From Takakia lepidozioides (Eukaryota; Streptophyta; Takakiopsida; Takakiales; Takakiaceae), in NCBI GenBank assembly GCA_030704615.1, contig CM060732.1:13950001-14014000 (forward strand): a stretch of DNA of 64,000 nt. Direction: 5' to 3'. Positions 22,881 through 34,026 of this stretch are shown here, piece by piece. Within the stretch, counting starts at the first letter, position 1, and every line of letters starts with the position of its first letter. Under the pieces are notes generated by a model. The model searched no databases and was not told the origin of the DNA. It saw only the letters and a program-made list of their open reading frames with translations. The position numbers were made by a program, and so were the translations under genes.

Positions 22881-25800
22881 ATGGTTGCAAACTCGAGCGC
22901 TATAGTGTACTGCCCTCCTCACAAGCACAGAGCCACATTTCCGTGCAGAGGGGGAGTATGTCGGGTTGCTGAAAAATATCTCTGTGTCCGATACCACCTG
23001 AAACCGGGGTCAGTGTTCCTGGAGGAGGAAAGGATGGATTCAAATGGAGTTGTAGTCGAAAGTATTGTTGTGCTCCAGGACGATTTCGGCGATGGCAGGG
23101 AATGGTGAGTTCCACCATCGGACAACGTCATATACAGGGCTGTTGGAGACTTCATTTTCCTGCCTTGAATGCGCCTTCTTGTCGCCCGCCTTCCACGAAA
23201 GAATCCGCGAATATGAGAGTTGGAACCTCGAAGACAGAATTCCGCAACAAAGATAATCCAAAGGCGACGCCATCACTGAAGGTGAGCGAGAACACGGTTG
23301 TTCACAACCTCTCCGACTCAGATGAGGTCATGGAAGTTCCAAGATCATCCTGGAGATCAGGCAAGTTGTCAGTGGACATTAGTGGAGGAGGATGTCATAT
23401 TCCCTCTACGACCTCAGCAACTCGATCCATTCTTGATGTCGCGGCCCTTCGCCTTGAGGGCAGGGGGTCGGGACACGAGAGGGGCTGCCCCTGTGGTGGG
23501 GGCAGTGGCAACAATAGATGCGGTGGCTAAAGCACCCTTGAGTGCCCAAGGCACTCAAGGAGGCGGAGGCGCTCACTAGGTGGAGCCCCGCACACTGGGT
23601 TGCGGTGGGGGGTGGTTCCACGAGGGGTGGTGGTAGCTTAGTGGGACTTAGTGGGGGTGACATAGGACTCACCATGGGGGCGGAGACCTTGTGGTGGGAG
23701 TCGTGGGGAGTCTTGGGACTCATCACGGTCCAATGGGACCGTGGTGAGTGGGCCAAGACTCACCGCGACTCATCACCGGGAATCGAGGGTTTTCGTGGTG
23801 GTTCGCCATAAAATGGCATGGTTGTTTGTGAAACCCCCGCGGACAATCACAGAAGTATAGGGAGTAGTAACCCCAAGAACGGTGCAAGCCCGTTGGTGAC
23901 AAAAAACTAGTGAGTAAGCGTGCGAGCCGGAAAGCGACCAGGGTGTGGGGAGCTATTCCGGACTGCCATTGACCAAAGGGAATTTCCACTAGGCCCAAAT
24001 TGGGAGAGGGTCTTGTGGAGGAGTAAAGGGGGACCGTTATGTCCCTGTGAGCAGCCAAAGCTCCGAGTTGGCCCGGCGGCCAGTTAGGGAGTTAGGCGCG
24101 CGCATCAGAGCGAGTAACTATGACTTGAAGGGGAGCTTACCGAAGTGAGGTGCGCGACACTTGATATTCTACGAGGGCTGCACAAGGACGGACACCGCTC
24201 CGAGCTGGCTGCGCTAAACTACAACAATCAAATCAGTAACATATCTTCCCCCAGACGTCGACGGCAATCTCATTTTTGAGTTCCCTCCTTGCCCGGACAA
24301 TAACACAACGTCCGGAATGTTGACAGGTATGGATAGGAAACATGATGGGCACCCTTGGTGCGTGACCAGAACCACCAGCATGAAGATGATCGATGGTGTG
24401 CGGGTGTGGTACGTTCTGTGTGTGGGCGCGCTGCGGTATTTTTCCTCAACCTGCTTCCACTATAAATCCAAAGGTCAAAGGAATGAGACGGATTGGACAG
24501 GCACAGCTCCTCAACCCTTCCGAGCTCAAGAGAAGGTTCCAAACTCCACATTTAAGTGCGCGCATTGCAAAGAACCACCAGTTTGCATGTCTGCTTGTAA
24601 TGCCAAGTAGTGTGTGCCACCTTTTGCCAGATCTCACACGAGCTTGCATACACATTGGTGTGCACTGTCACAAATTGGCGAGGGGGAACTTGCAGGAGGC
24701 TGCCCAGGAGGCAGAGCAGCTCATTTAGGAGGAGGTCAAGTTGAGACCTGGTGCCAAACCCAAACAGATACAGCTGCAGGCCGCCCACAAGATGGCATTG
24801 AGCAGAATAATGTCGGAAGATGGCTCCGACAGACTTTCTCTGGATGAGAAGGAAATGGAGGCATTGCTGGAGTCGGTGTCCCACGTCTGCTCCCCCAGTG
24901 TTTGCAACCATATTGTGTCCTACAAGCAGAAAATTGGGCGAGGATCGGATATGCAGTCCATTCTGGAGGTGAAGCGATGATGTGGATATGACTACATTCA
25001 TGGAAGTCGTTTTCCAGGACAAGGGAGTGAGGCAGGTCGTTGTTTCATCTTCAAAATGTCCATGTGTGGGCCTGGCAGCGGCATGGAGCTGGTCCACCGG
25101 ATGACAAGTGGAGACTTGTCAAACAATTGGGTCATGTTCGACCATATCAAGCGCATTACAAATCACTAGTGGGTGACAATGGGTGCACATGTCTACGACA
25201 CCCGCTGCAAGATGCTAATGACCATTGCTATTTGTGAGTTGAAAAGGGAGGACACACAATCCGAGATGCATCTTTGGCACGGAATAAATGAGCAGATGGC
25301 CAGGGCGGGATTACCCCCGCCGAATTTCCGTGGTTTCATGGCGGACAACGCACAAGCAAATTGGGCTGCAGTGCGAAGGGTGTATGGGGAAGACCCGAAT
25401 AATCCAATGGAAGGAAATGAGAGATCTTGTGGGTTCCATTTTCTGCAGAGCTTGTCGCAGTACACAGATAGACTCGTGGCGCCAGAATTCAGAGAGCGCC
25501 GCCGTTCCATGTGTCTTACATGGAAGAATGCTGCCACCTTGGATGATGCAGAGACAGAGTTTGCATGTATACGGGCTTGGTGGACAACGTCAGGTGTTGT
25601 AAAGAAATTAGACGAGGGAGCAAAGGTCAGTTGGCTTGCATGGTGGCATTATCGCTTCCTCCAGTTTGGCGAGTATATGCAGGAGGTGAGTTTAACGATT
25701 TCACGTCCCCAAGAATATTATGGTTGTCAAGCTTTGTAAGTTGCTTCTAACCTGTGAATGTGCATGCAGAGGAGATGTGTCTGGACTCCGACACCGACAT

Positions 25801-26470
25801 GCCCGACAACAAACATGGCCGAATCAGTGCATTCTTCATGGCGTGTGTCCTCTGCGGCGCATCTGGTGGACATCCTCACTGCCACAACGGAGGACATTGT
25901 GAGATCAATCATGCAGCAATGCAGATACAACGAGTTCTTGAAAGGGAAATAGTGGGGCTTGGGGCCGGACAGATAGGAAATGCTGATGAGGAGTGTCTCC
26001 AGATCCAAAAATCCTCGAAAGTGGGCAGCAGCCTTGCGGAGAGGCCTTCGAGACACGCCATTGCTTCGAAGAGGCGAGCACTTGGAAAGAGATGTGAGAT
26101 GACGACTTGACGAGCCACCGGGCGGAGAAGAAGATTCGTGGCAAGCTGACAAAAATATTCGCACGGTCCCTCGAGGTCCGGTAATGTTGCCCGAGGACAT
26201 CTCCTCCAGCATCGCAAGCTCTGCACGTTCCAGATCGTCATCTCCTTTGAGCACAGTGCACGTGCCCGATGAACATTCCGAGCCATCTGTTGTCACGCAG
26301 TACAACATACCCATTGTCGAAGAGTGTCGGAGTCACAGTGGAGAATTGCAAAGACAATGCCTGGATTTCGAGGCTATTGAGATCCACTGGCAGTTCAATG
26401 TCGAAACAAAATCCAAAAGAAGATGACGGCAAGATGAATTTGCAGAAGTACCCAAAAAATTGAGTATTAG
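22881..26470 (+). pseudogene. MULE transposase-like gene, copy B (SWIM end deleted)
   Basis: A likely start at 22881 gives a Cys-containing N-terminal exon to 23105. An exon from about 23211 carries VVHNLSDSDEVMEV and is cut by the solo LTR at 23437, resuming at 24165. Downstream comes a Cys/His-rich segment (FKCAHCKEPP), then DGSDRLSLDEKEMEALLESV. The MULE-like core reads MTIAICELKREDTQSE, then FRGFMADNAQANWAAV, then CGFHFLQSL (near 25200-25470). The last two correspond to the second catalytic Asp region and the C/H motif of MULE transposases. Stops and frameshifts occur (for example TAG at 24609, TGA at 24978 and TAG at 25168). Compared with copy C, about 0.9 kb including the SWIM finger is missing near 26330. 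Confidence 0.75.
23437..24159 (+). mobile_element. Solo LTR of the gypsy family
   Basis: A 723-bp LTR begins TGTCGCGG and ends GCGCGACA. It is inverted relative to the gypsy 1 and gypsy 2 LTRs on this strand. Five-base TSDs CTTGA lie at 23432-23436 and 24160-24164. No internal sequence is left, so it is the product of LTR-LTR recombination. It interrupts the transposase gene within RSIL-(E)ILRGLH, a stretch that is uninterrupted in copy C at 32300-32330. Confidence 0.93.
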
Positions 26471-26770
26471 TTGTGGGGGCCATTTCTAGAAATATGGCGC
26501 CGAATTTCCAGATTTTGGGCCCAAAACTGGCTAAGTCCCAGCATGTCTGGGAAACATGTAATGAAAAATGGTGCCAAATTTCCAGTAATGTGGCCAAAAA
26601 GTTCCAAATATCTGTGCACTTGTAGGCACCATCTCCCGAAATTCGGCGCCGCATTTCCAATTCCTGCGCCAACTTACTTGAATGGCAGGGACCTATAGCT
26701 CCAAAATTCGGCATCATTTTTCGGGTCAGCACCTATTACCACGAAATTCGGCACCATTTTAACTGAGGTC
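26470..26770. repeat. GGCGCC-type minisatellite beside MULE terminus (array 6)
   Basis: Degenerate units carry ATATGGCGCCGAATTTCCAG, GGGCCCAAAACTGGCTAAGTCCC and GAAATTCGGCGCCGCATTTC. They belong to the same family as array 5 and lie between the transposase gene's end and the terminus at 26959. A very similar stretch is at 42540-42880. Confidence 0.8.
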
Positions 26771-26919
26771 GCTCGCATTTTCCATGAGCGCAAGAAAATT
26801 TCTCATGAGCACTCCTCCAAAAACTTCAATTTCACTTTCACACAATCTATATTATAACATTATTTAACTGACACAATCCATTAAAAATATTTTTTTTAAA
26901 TATTTTTAAATCCAAAAAA

Positions 26920-26959
26920 TTCTGCTCATGCCGCTCATGCTCATGAAATAGCTAACCTC
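26920..26959. repeat. MULE terminus, transposase side (MULE-2)
   Basis: CTGCTCATGCCGCTCATGCTCATGAAATAG-type words end in GCTAACCTC. The next bases, GTCTAAGGT (26960-26968), belong to gypsy pol and match the end of the pol piece at 43184-43192 at seven of nine positions, consistent with an aged 9-bp TSD. Confidence 0.75.
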
Positions 26960-27306
26960 GTCTAAGGTATGGGTATGGAACACTTTTTGTGGCTAAGCTT
27001 TTGCCGAGTTGAAGCAGCGGATGGCGGAAGCTCCAGTCTTGAAGATCCTGGAGTTCGACCGTCCATTTGAGATTCACACGGATGCGTCGGACTTCGCAAT
27101 TGGGGGTGTGCTAATGCAGGAGGGATGTCCAGTGACTTACAAAAGTAAGAAACTGAATGAAGTGGAGCGACGGTGGCCTACGCATGAGAAAGAAATGAAA
27201 GCGGTGGTGCACTGCCTTGAGCTTTGGCGACACTATGTTAGCTCCAACCCGGTGAAGGTATTCGCGGACAATGTCACAGTGAAGTATTTTGCCACACAGC
27301 CTAAGT
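26960..27306 (+). pseudogene. Gypsy pol fragment, RNase H region
   Basis: The reading frame starts at GMGMEHFLWLSFCRVEAADG, recognisable after a frameshift as the [18 protein letters not shown] region. It continues through the RNase H signature IHTDASDFAIGGVL to VKYFATQPKLS. There it is cut by the LTR that begins at 27307. It is the 3' part of the pol split by two MULEs. Confidence 0.88.
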
Positions 27307-28032
27307 TGTCGCGGCCCTTTGCCTTGAGGGCAGGGGGTCGGGACACATGAGGGGCTGCCCTTGTGGTGGGGGCAGCGGCAGCGATAGGTATGGGGGGCTG
27401 AAGCACCCTTGAGTGCCCAAAGCACTCAAGGAGGCGGAGGCGCTCACTAGGTGGAGCCCCGCACACCGGGTTGCGGTGGGGTGGCTCCACAAGGGGTGGT
27501 GGTAGTAGCTTAGCGGGACTTAGTGGGGGTGGCATAGGACTCACCATGGGGGCGGAGACCTCGTGGTGGGAGTCGTGGGGAGTCTTGGGACTCATCACGG
27601 TCCATAGGGGCCGTGGTGAGTGGGCCAAGACTCACCGCGACTCTCATCACGGGAGTCAGGGGTTTTCGTGGTGGTTCGCCATAAAATGGCATGGCTGGTT
27701 GTGAAACCCCCGCGGACAGCTACAGAAGTATATATAGGGAGTAGTAACCCGAGAACGGTGCAAGCCCGTTGGTGACCAAAAACTAGTGAGTAAGCGAACG
27801 AGCCGGAAAGCGACCAAAGAGTGGGGAGCTGTTCCGGACTGCCAACTACCAAAGGGAATTCCTGCTGGTTCCAAATCGGTGGAGGGTTCTTTGGGAAAAA
27901 CAAAGGGGGACCGTTATGCCCCGGTGAGCAGCCGAAGCTCCAAGTTGGCCCGGCGGCCAGGTTGGGAGTCAGGCGCACGCATCAAAGCGAGTAACTATGA
28001 CTTGAGGGGGAGCTTACCGAAGGTGCGCGACA
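27307..28032 (+). repeat. 5' LTR of gypsy 3
   Basis: About 726 bp, beginning TGTCGCGG and ending GCGCGACA, followed by the primer-binding site. It lacks the ACTTCGG-type segment near its inner end (GAAGGTGCGCGACA instead of GAAGTGAGGTGCGCGACA). Confidence 0.92.
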
Positions 28033-28034
28033 CT

Positions 28035-28046
28035 TGGTATCAGAGC
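28035..28046 (+). promoter_or_regulatory. Primer-binding site, initiator tRNA-Met (gypsy 3)
   Basis: TGGTATCAGAGC lies two bases after the LTR on the plus strand, as in gypsy 1 and gypsy 2. Confidence 0.92.
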
Positions 28047-28087
28047 TTAGAGTTCAGTACGCGATCGTCCTTGGGATTGGCCTCATC

Positions 28088-30625
28088 ATGGGGTCGGGCA
28101 AGCCGAAGCGAGCAGAACGGCCCAAAAGATGATGATCCTGGTGAGCCCAATGGGGGCGACGTGTCACTGAGGCGGCCGTTTGAGGAAGCGATGCATGTTT
28201 CCGAAAACGAAGCCGCTCAAGAGCGGGAGGAATCCAAGGAGTCGGAGCCCGAGGAATCCTTGAGAGCTCCGACAAACCAAGAGATGCCTCCCATGCCGGT
28301 AGCCTTTTGGAAAGGGTTGTTGGCGCAGTTTGGCGGACGTTGAAAGACGTGTTGAAGGCGGCTAATGCCACTTCCACTAAGGCAAAGTTTAAGGTGAAGC
28401 CTAAGGAACCCGGCACCTTCGAGGGCGTCCAAAATCGGAAGGCACTCAACACCTGGCTCCTGGAGCTAGAGGAGTACTTCCGGGCGGCCAAGTTGAGTGA
28501 CGAGGATCGGGTGGAAGTGGCTCCCACCTATTTGAGGGGCTATGCTCAACAATGGTGGTAGAAACGCCTTCACGACCGAGGTCCAAGCCCGGAAACCTTG
28601 AACTGGAGTGATTCAAGGAATTGATGAAGAGACAGTTTGTGCCCCTCAACGCGTCCTGGCTTGCCCGGGACAAGATGAGGAATTTGAAGCAAACAGATGA
28701 CATTCGGGGGTATGTCCAGGCTTTCAATGTGCTGTTGCTCGAAGTCGCGGACATGGCAGAACCAGAAATGGTCTTCAACTTTTGGCGGGACTGGCCCCAT
28801 GGGCCAGGCGGAAGTTGGAGGAGAAGCCACCAAGACTTTGAACGAGGCAATTGAGAGGGCTGAATGTTTCTCGGATGTCCCTAGGGGTAAGAGACAAGGC
28901 CGTACGGAGCTGAACCCAAGAAGACCCGGCGGGAAGGTGACTCCTTCCGACCGGAAAAGAAGTGGGATAGGCCACGCGGACAATGGCACGTGGAAATCGA
29001 AGGGAGGGCCTTCACACGCAAGGCGGCACCTGGTGCTTCGAAAGGAAAAGCGGGTGGAGCGGCTTATGGCGGACAGAAGGCGACCTTTGATGGAGTGTGT
29101 TTCAATTGCGGGGAGCCCGGGCACATGGTCAAGAAGTGCACGAAACCTCGACAATTGAACATGATTCGGGCAACCACGGAGCTGTCGGAAGATACCATCA
29201 GTCGCTTGGTGGAAGCGGTGGTCGCCAGGACTTGCAAGGTAGGCAAATTTTCTTGTGAGTTGTATCAGGAAACTGGCGCCCTGCGTAAAGGGAGTCAGTT
29301 ATTGTTCGTGGATGGGATAATATCCGGAACTAACGCTGTCGTTGTTGGTGACACAGGAGCGTCGCACTCTTCATGACACCCGGCAAACGGCACAAAGAGC
29401 TGGGACTCCCGACAAGTGTGTGGGGGCCTCTATCTGAGGTGCATTCTGCCAAAGGAGAACCGCAATTGGCGAAAGGCTTGGTTTGATGTTCCTCTTCAAC
29501 TGGGGAGTTGGGAGGGACGTGAGAACTTCACCATCTGCGAGATCGATGGAGTGGATCGCATTTGGGGATGACCTTTTTGAGCAAATCCGGAGCGGTCATA
29601 GATGGCCGCAAGAGAGTAGTAGTCTGCCATGTGGGAATGGGTGGCGAGGTCTTACGAGTGTCGGAAATGCCCCAAGCCGTGGGAGGAGGGGAAATAAGAT
29701 TTCTGTAGCAAGGGAGGGGCCGTGAGGAGGCACACGAGCCCCAGTTTTTGCTCTACAATTAGAGAAGTGAAGGGAGAAGGCGATGGGGAGCCGAGCCCGA
29801 TTTGGATTAAGGGGATTGGAGAAATACAGGCTGTGATGCCGGAATGGATTTACAAGGCTTGCCAACGAAGAGGAGTTGACAATAAGTGATACCGGGATCG
29901 GAAAACCGCCTGCCAATGCACCCTACCGGTTGAGCCACAAGGAGTTGGTCGAGCTGAAGACTCAGCTCAAGGTCTAATGTCAAAGGGGTACATCCGGTGA
30001 GTAGTCACCTTACGGAGACCCGGTGCTATTCGCAGACAAGAAAGATGGGACGCTGCGGATGTGTGTCGATTACAGGGCTTTGAAAAGGTGACTATTAAAA
30101 ACCGGTACCCTTTGCCAAGGATCGACGACCTTTTCGACCGGTTGGCAGGAGCGAAGTATTTCAGCCGGATCAACTTGCGCTCCGGCTATCATCAAATTCG
30201 GGTGGCGGAAGGAGATGAGGAGAAGACCGCGTGCAGGACAAGGTATGGTTCATATGAGTTCTTGGTGATGCCTTTTGGGCTCACCAATGCACCTGCAACC
30301 TTTAGCACGCTGATGAATAGCCTTTTTCAGGAGTGGTTGGATGACTTTTGTGATCGTGTACATCGACGACATCTTGGTGTACTCGAAAACAAAGGAGGAG
30401 CACTTGGAGCACCTCAAAAGGGTGTTCCAAAAGTTGCGGGAAGGGAAGCTGTACGCCAAAGCTTCAAAGTACGAATTCGGGGTCACGAAAGTGGAGTTCC
30501 TGGGGCATGTGATTACACAGGATGGGATCAAAATGGATGACAGAAAGGTGAGGGCGATCTTGGACGGAAGCCTCGGACTTCGGTCCCGGGAGTGCGATCC
30601 TTCCTAGGACTCGCCTCCTATTACC
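28088..30625 (+). pseudogene. Gypsy 3 gag, protease and RT remnant
   Basis: Gag begins MGSGKPKR and shifts frame within ten codons. The gag domain ([17 protein letters not shown]) lies near 28450 and an in-frame TAG near 28559. The zinc knuckle is complete (C-x2-C-x4-H-x4-C). The protease Asp-Thr-Gly triad is kept, unlike gypsy 2, but the segment 29560-30060 is heavily damaged. The RT region 30061-30600 retains [19 protein letters not shown] and [11 protein letters not shown], with a one-base insertion just before YIDD. Confidence 0.88.
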
Positions 30626-32089
30626 AGTTGAAGACCATTTCTGGTTCTGCCATGTCCGCGACTTCGAGCAACAGCACATTGAAAGCCTGGACGTATCCCC
30701 GAATGTCATCTGTTGTTTGCTTCAAATTCCTCATCTTGTCCCGGGCAAGCCAGGACGCGTTGAGGGGCACAAACTGTCTCTTCAACAATTCCTTGAACCC
30801 ACTCCAGTTCAAGGTTTCCGGACTTGGACCTCGGTCGTGAAGGCGTTTCTGCCACCATTGTTGAGCATAGCCCCACAAATAGGTGGGAGCCACTTCCACG
30901 CGATCCTCGTCACTCAACTTGGCCGCCCGGAAGTACTGCTCCAGCTCCAAGAGCCAGGTGTTGAGTGCCTTCCGATTTTGGACGCCCTCGAAGGTGCCGG
31001 GTTCCTTAGGCTTCACCTCAAACTTTGCCTTAGTGGAAGTCGCATTAGCCGCCTTCAACACGTCTTTCAACGTCCGCCAAACTGCGCCAACAACCTTCCC
31101 AAAAGGCTGCCGGCATGGGAGGCATCTCTTGGTTTATCGGAGCTCTCAAGGATTCCTCGGGCTCCGACTCCTGGATTCCTCCCGCTCTTGGGCGGCCTTG
31201 TTTTCGGAAACATGCATCGCTTCCTCAAACGGCCGCCTTGGTGACACGCCGCCCCCATCGGGCTCATCGGGATCATCATCTTTTGGTCCGTTCCGCTTTC
31301 GCTTCGGCTTGCCTGACCCCATGATGAGGCCAATCCCAAGGACGATCGCATACTGAACTCTAAGCTCTGATACCAAGTGTCACGCACCTCAATTCGGTAA
31401 ACTCCCCTTCAAGTCATAGTTACTCGCTTTGATGCGCGCGCCTGACTCCCAACCTGGCCGCCGGCCAACTTGGAGCTTCGGCTGCTCACCGGGACATAAC
31501 GGTCCCCCTTCGCTTCCCTCTAAACCCTCCACCTAATTGGGACTAGGAGAATTCCCTTTGGTAGATGGCAGTCCGGAACATCTCCCACTCTTTGGTCGCT
31601 TTCCGGCTCGCTCGCTTACTCACTAGTTTTTGGTCACCAACGGGCTTGCACCGTTCTCGGGGTTACTACTCCCTATATATACTTCTGTAACTGTCCGCGG
31701 GGGTTTCACAACTAGCCATGCCATTTTATGGCGAACCACCACGAAGACCCTCGATTCCCGGTTGTGAGTCGCGGTGAGTCTTGGCCCGCTCACCACGGCC
31801 CCTATGGACCGTGATGAGTCCCAAGACTCCCCACGACTCCCACCACGAGGTCTCCGCCCCCATGGGTATGCCACCCCCACTAAGTCCCACTAAGCTACCA
31901 CCACCCCTTGTGGAGCCACCCCGCAACCCGGTGTGGCGGGGCTCCACTAGTGAGCGCCTCCGCTTCCCTGAGTGCCTTGGGCACTCAAGGGTGCCTCAGC
32001 CCCCATACCTATCGCTGGCGCTGCCCCCACCACAGGGGCAGCCCCTCATGTGTCCCGACCCCCTGCCCTCAAGGCAAAGGGCCGCGACA
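30626..32089 (-). mobile_element. Gypsy 4: 5' LTR and gag start, truncated at 30626
   Basis: On the minus strand the element has its 5' LTR at 31378-32089 and a tRNA-Met primer site at 31364-31375. Gag starts at 31321 ([12 protein letters not shown]) and reads to about NQKWSSTG, equivalent to FNFVAGL of intact gag, at 30626. There it meets gypsy 3 in opposite orientation. One gag frameshift lies near 31070-31170. The five bases after the LTR (GAGTG, 32090-32094) belong to MULE copy C. Confidence 0.88.
31378..32089 (-). repeat. 5' LTR of gypsy 4
   Basis: About 712 bp, beginning TGTCACGC and ending CGCGACA, adjacent to the primer-binding site at 31364-31375. It shares TTCGGTAA with the gypsy 1 LTRs rather than the TTCGGAAAGTTCC variant of gypsy 2. 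Confidence 0.92.
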
Positions 32090-32461
32090 GAGTGGGTACC
32101 TCAAAGAGAGAAGTCTGCAACGAAGTATATCCAGAGCTGAACCCATCAATGAAGACGAGCGAGAACCGGGTTGTTCACAACCTGTCCGACTCCGACGAGG
32201 TCATGGAAGTTCTGAGATCATCCTGGAGATCAAGCAAGTCCTCAATGGACATCAGCGGAGGAGGGAGTCATATTCCCAGCACGAACACAGCAGTTCGATC
32301 CATTCTTGAAATTCTGCGAGGGCTTCACATGGAGGGACACCGCTCGGAGCTGGCTAGGCTCGACTACAACAAGTTCGCAATTAAATCCGTTACATGCCTT
32401 CCCGCAGACGTTGACGGTAATATGTTCTTTGAGTTCCTTCCTCGAACGGACTATTCGAGGG

Positions 32462-33184
32462 TGTCACGCACCTCACTTCGGAAAGTTCCCCTTCAAGTCA
32501 TAGTTACTCGCTTTGATGCGCGCGCCTGACTCCCAACCTGGCCGCCCGGGCCAACTTGGAGCTTTGGCTGCTCACCGGGACATAACGGTCCCCCCTTTGC
32601 TTCCCTCTAAACCCTCCACCTAATTGGGACTAGGAGAATTCCCTTTGGTAGATGGCAGTCCGGAACAGCTCCCCACTCTTTGGTCGCTTTCCGGCTCGCT
32701 CGCTTACTCACTAGTTTTTGGTCACCAACGGGCTTGCACCGTTCTCGGGGTACTACTCCCTATATATACTTCTGTAGCTGTCCGCGGGGTTTCACAACCA
32801 GCCATGCCATTTTATGGCGAACCACCACGAAAACCCTCGACTCCCGGTGATGAGTCGCGGTGAGTCTTGGCCCGCTCACCACGGCCCCTATGGACCGTGA
32901 TGAGTCCCAAGACTCCCCACGACTCCCACCACGAGGTCTCCGCCCCCCATGGTGAGTCCTATGCCACCCCCACTAAGTCCCGCTAAGCTACCACCACCCC
33001 TTGTGGAGCCACCCCCACCGCAACCCGGTGTGCGGGGCTCCACCTAGTGAGCGCCTCCGCCTCCTGAGTGCCTTGGGCACTCAAGGGTGCTTCAGCCCCC
33101 ATACCTATCGCTGCCGCCGCCCCCACACAGGGGCAGCCCCTCATGTGTCCCGACCCCCTGCCCTCAAGGCAAAGGGCCGCGACA
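32462..33184 (-). repeat. 3' LTR of gypsy 2
   Basis: 723 bp, TG...CA ends, private variant GGAAAGTTCC at the outer end. Confidence 0.93.
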
Positions 33185-34026
33185 CACACCCTACCAACAG
33201 GGAGTCGATGTCCTCATCGACTTGTCCATTTTGTAGAAACGAACATCCAAGTTGTGGCGTCCCACATCAAGGAGTTTGTTTCCGTACCATGGCGTCCCAT
33301 GGCAAAGAACCAAACCCCACACTTGACTCTACTCTCCACTAGCTAGTTCGGCCGACTTCCTCCAAGTCCCGGCCAAGGGTGGAGCCTCTCCAGCTCCTCC
33401 CAGTGCACTCTTCTTGGCCTACTTCAAGGCCAAGGAACGATCCTCCCCGAGGATCGAATCGCCTTACTGCAACAACATTGCTTGCGATCGCTCATGATGC
33501 CGCTTTTGGCATCACCTTGAGCAAGGGTTCACCTGGAACCCTCTTTGACTAGGAAGATAACCTTGAACCAACCGTGCGCCCCAATCACTACAATTGGGTC
33601 CGCCTTGGAATGCTGGCCTGAGGTACGGGAACACGCCGAAGCCGCACTACGACTTCGTCCCGAGGCTACACGATTATAGTACGTGAACGGAAGCACGTAG
33701 CTTCCGCGTTAGCCCGCACTACAAGGCAACCCCCTCGGTAGCGCAGTTATAGTACGCGCACGCCAGGTGCGCACTAGCACGTGAACTCCCAAAGAAGGCG
33801 CAAGTTTCCTTGCCCCTTGGATGGGAGTCACCCGATTTCGGCACTGCGCAAACACACGATTAACCCAATTTACCTCTCCACTTTTGTAAGCTAGCATGCA
33901 TTCTACACACTAGCCAACCACACCATGCATCACCATTCCAAACAAATAGGACGCACAATATTTGGAACCCATTTCCTTTATAACAAATTTTTGTACAATA
34001 CAAGTTTTTGCAATCGGATTCCTGAG
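33185..34026 (-). other. Noncoding 3' internal region of gypsy 2
   Basis: It is collinear with 6563-7314 of gypsy 1 except for about 90 extra bases (33888-33979) that gypsy 1 lacks. It contains no convincing frame. Confidence 0.6.

Larger units (their letters stand above)
27307..30625 (+). mobile_element. Gypsy 3: 5' LTR, gag, protease, RT; truncated at 30625
   Basis: The 5' LTR is 27307-28032, the tRNA-Met primer site is 28035-28046, and gag starts at 28088. Coding continues on the plus strand through a zinc knuckle (CFNCGEPGHMVKKC near 29097-29140) and the protease motif GDTGASHS near 29349. RT runs to FLGLASYY at about 30622. The element then stops abruptly and continues as gag in the opposite orientation. 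Frameshifts in gag, the protease-RT linker and RT show it is defunct. No 3' LTR follows, and the base pairs left of 27307 (TAAGT) do not match those right of 32089 (GAGTG). Confidence 0.88.

Noticed and set aside
27307-32089. A single complete LTR element bounded by two LTRs
   Set aside because: The LTRs face each other, both are 5' LTRs with primer sites, and the flanking 5-bp sequences differ.
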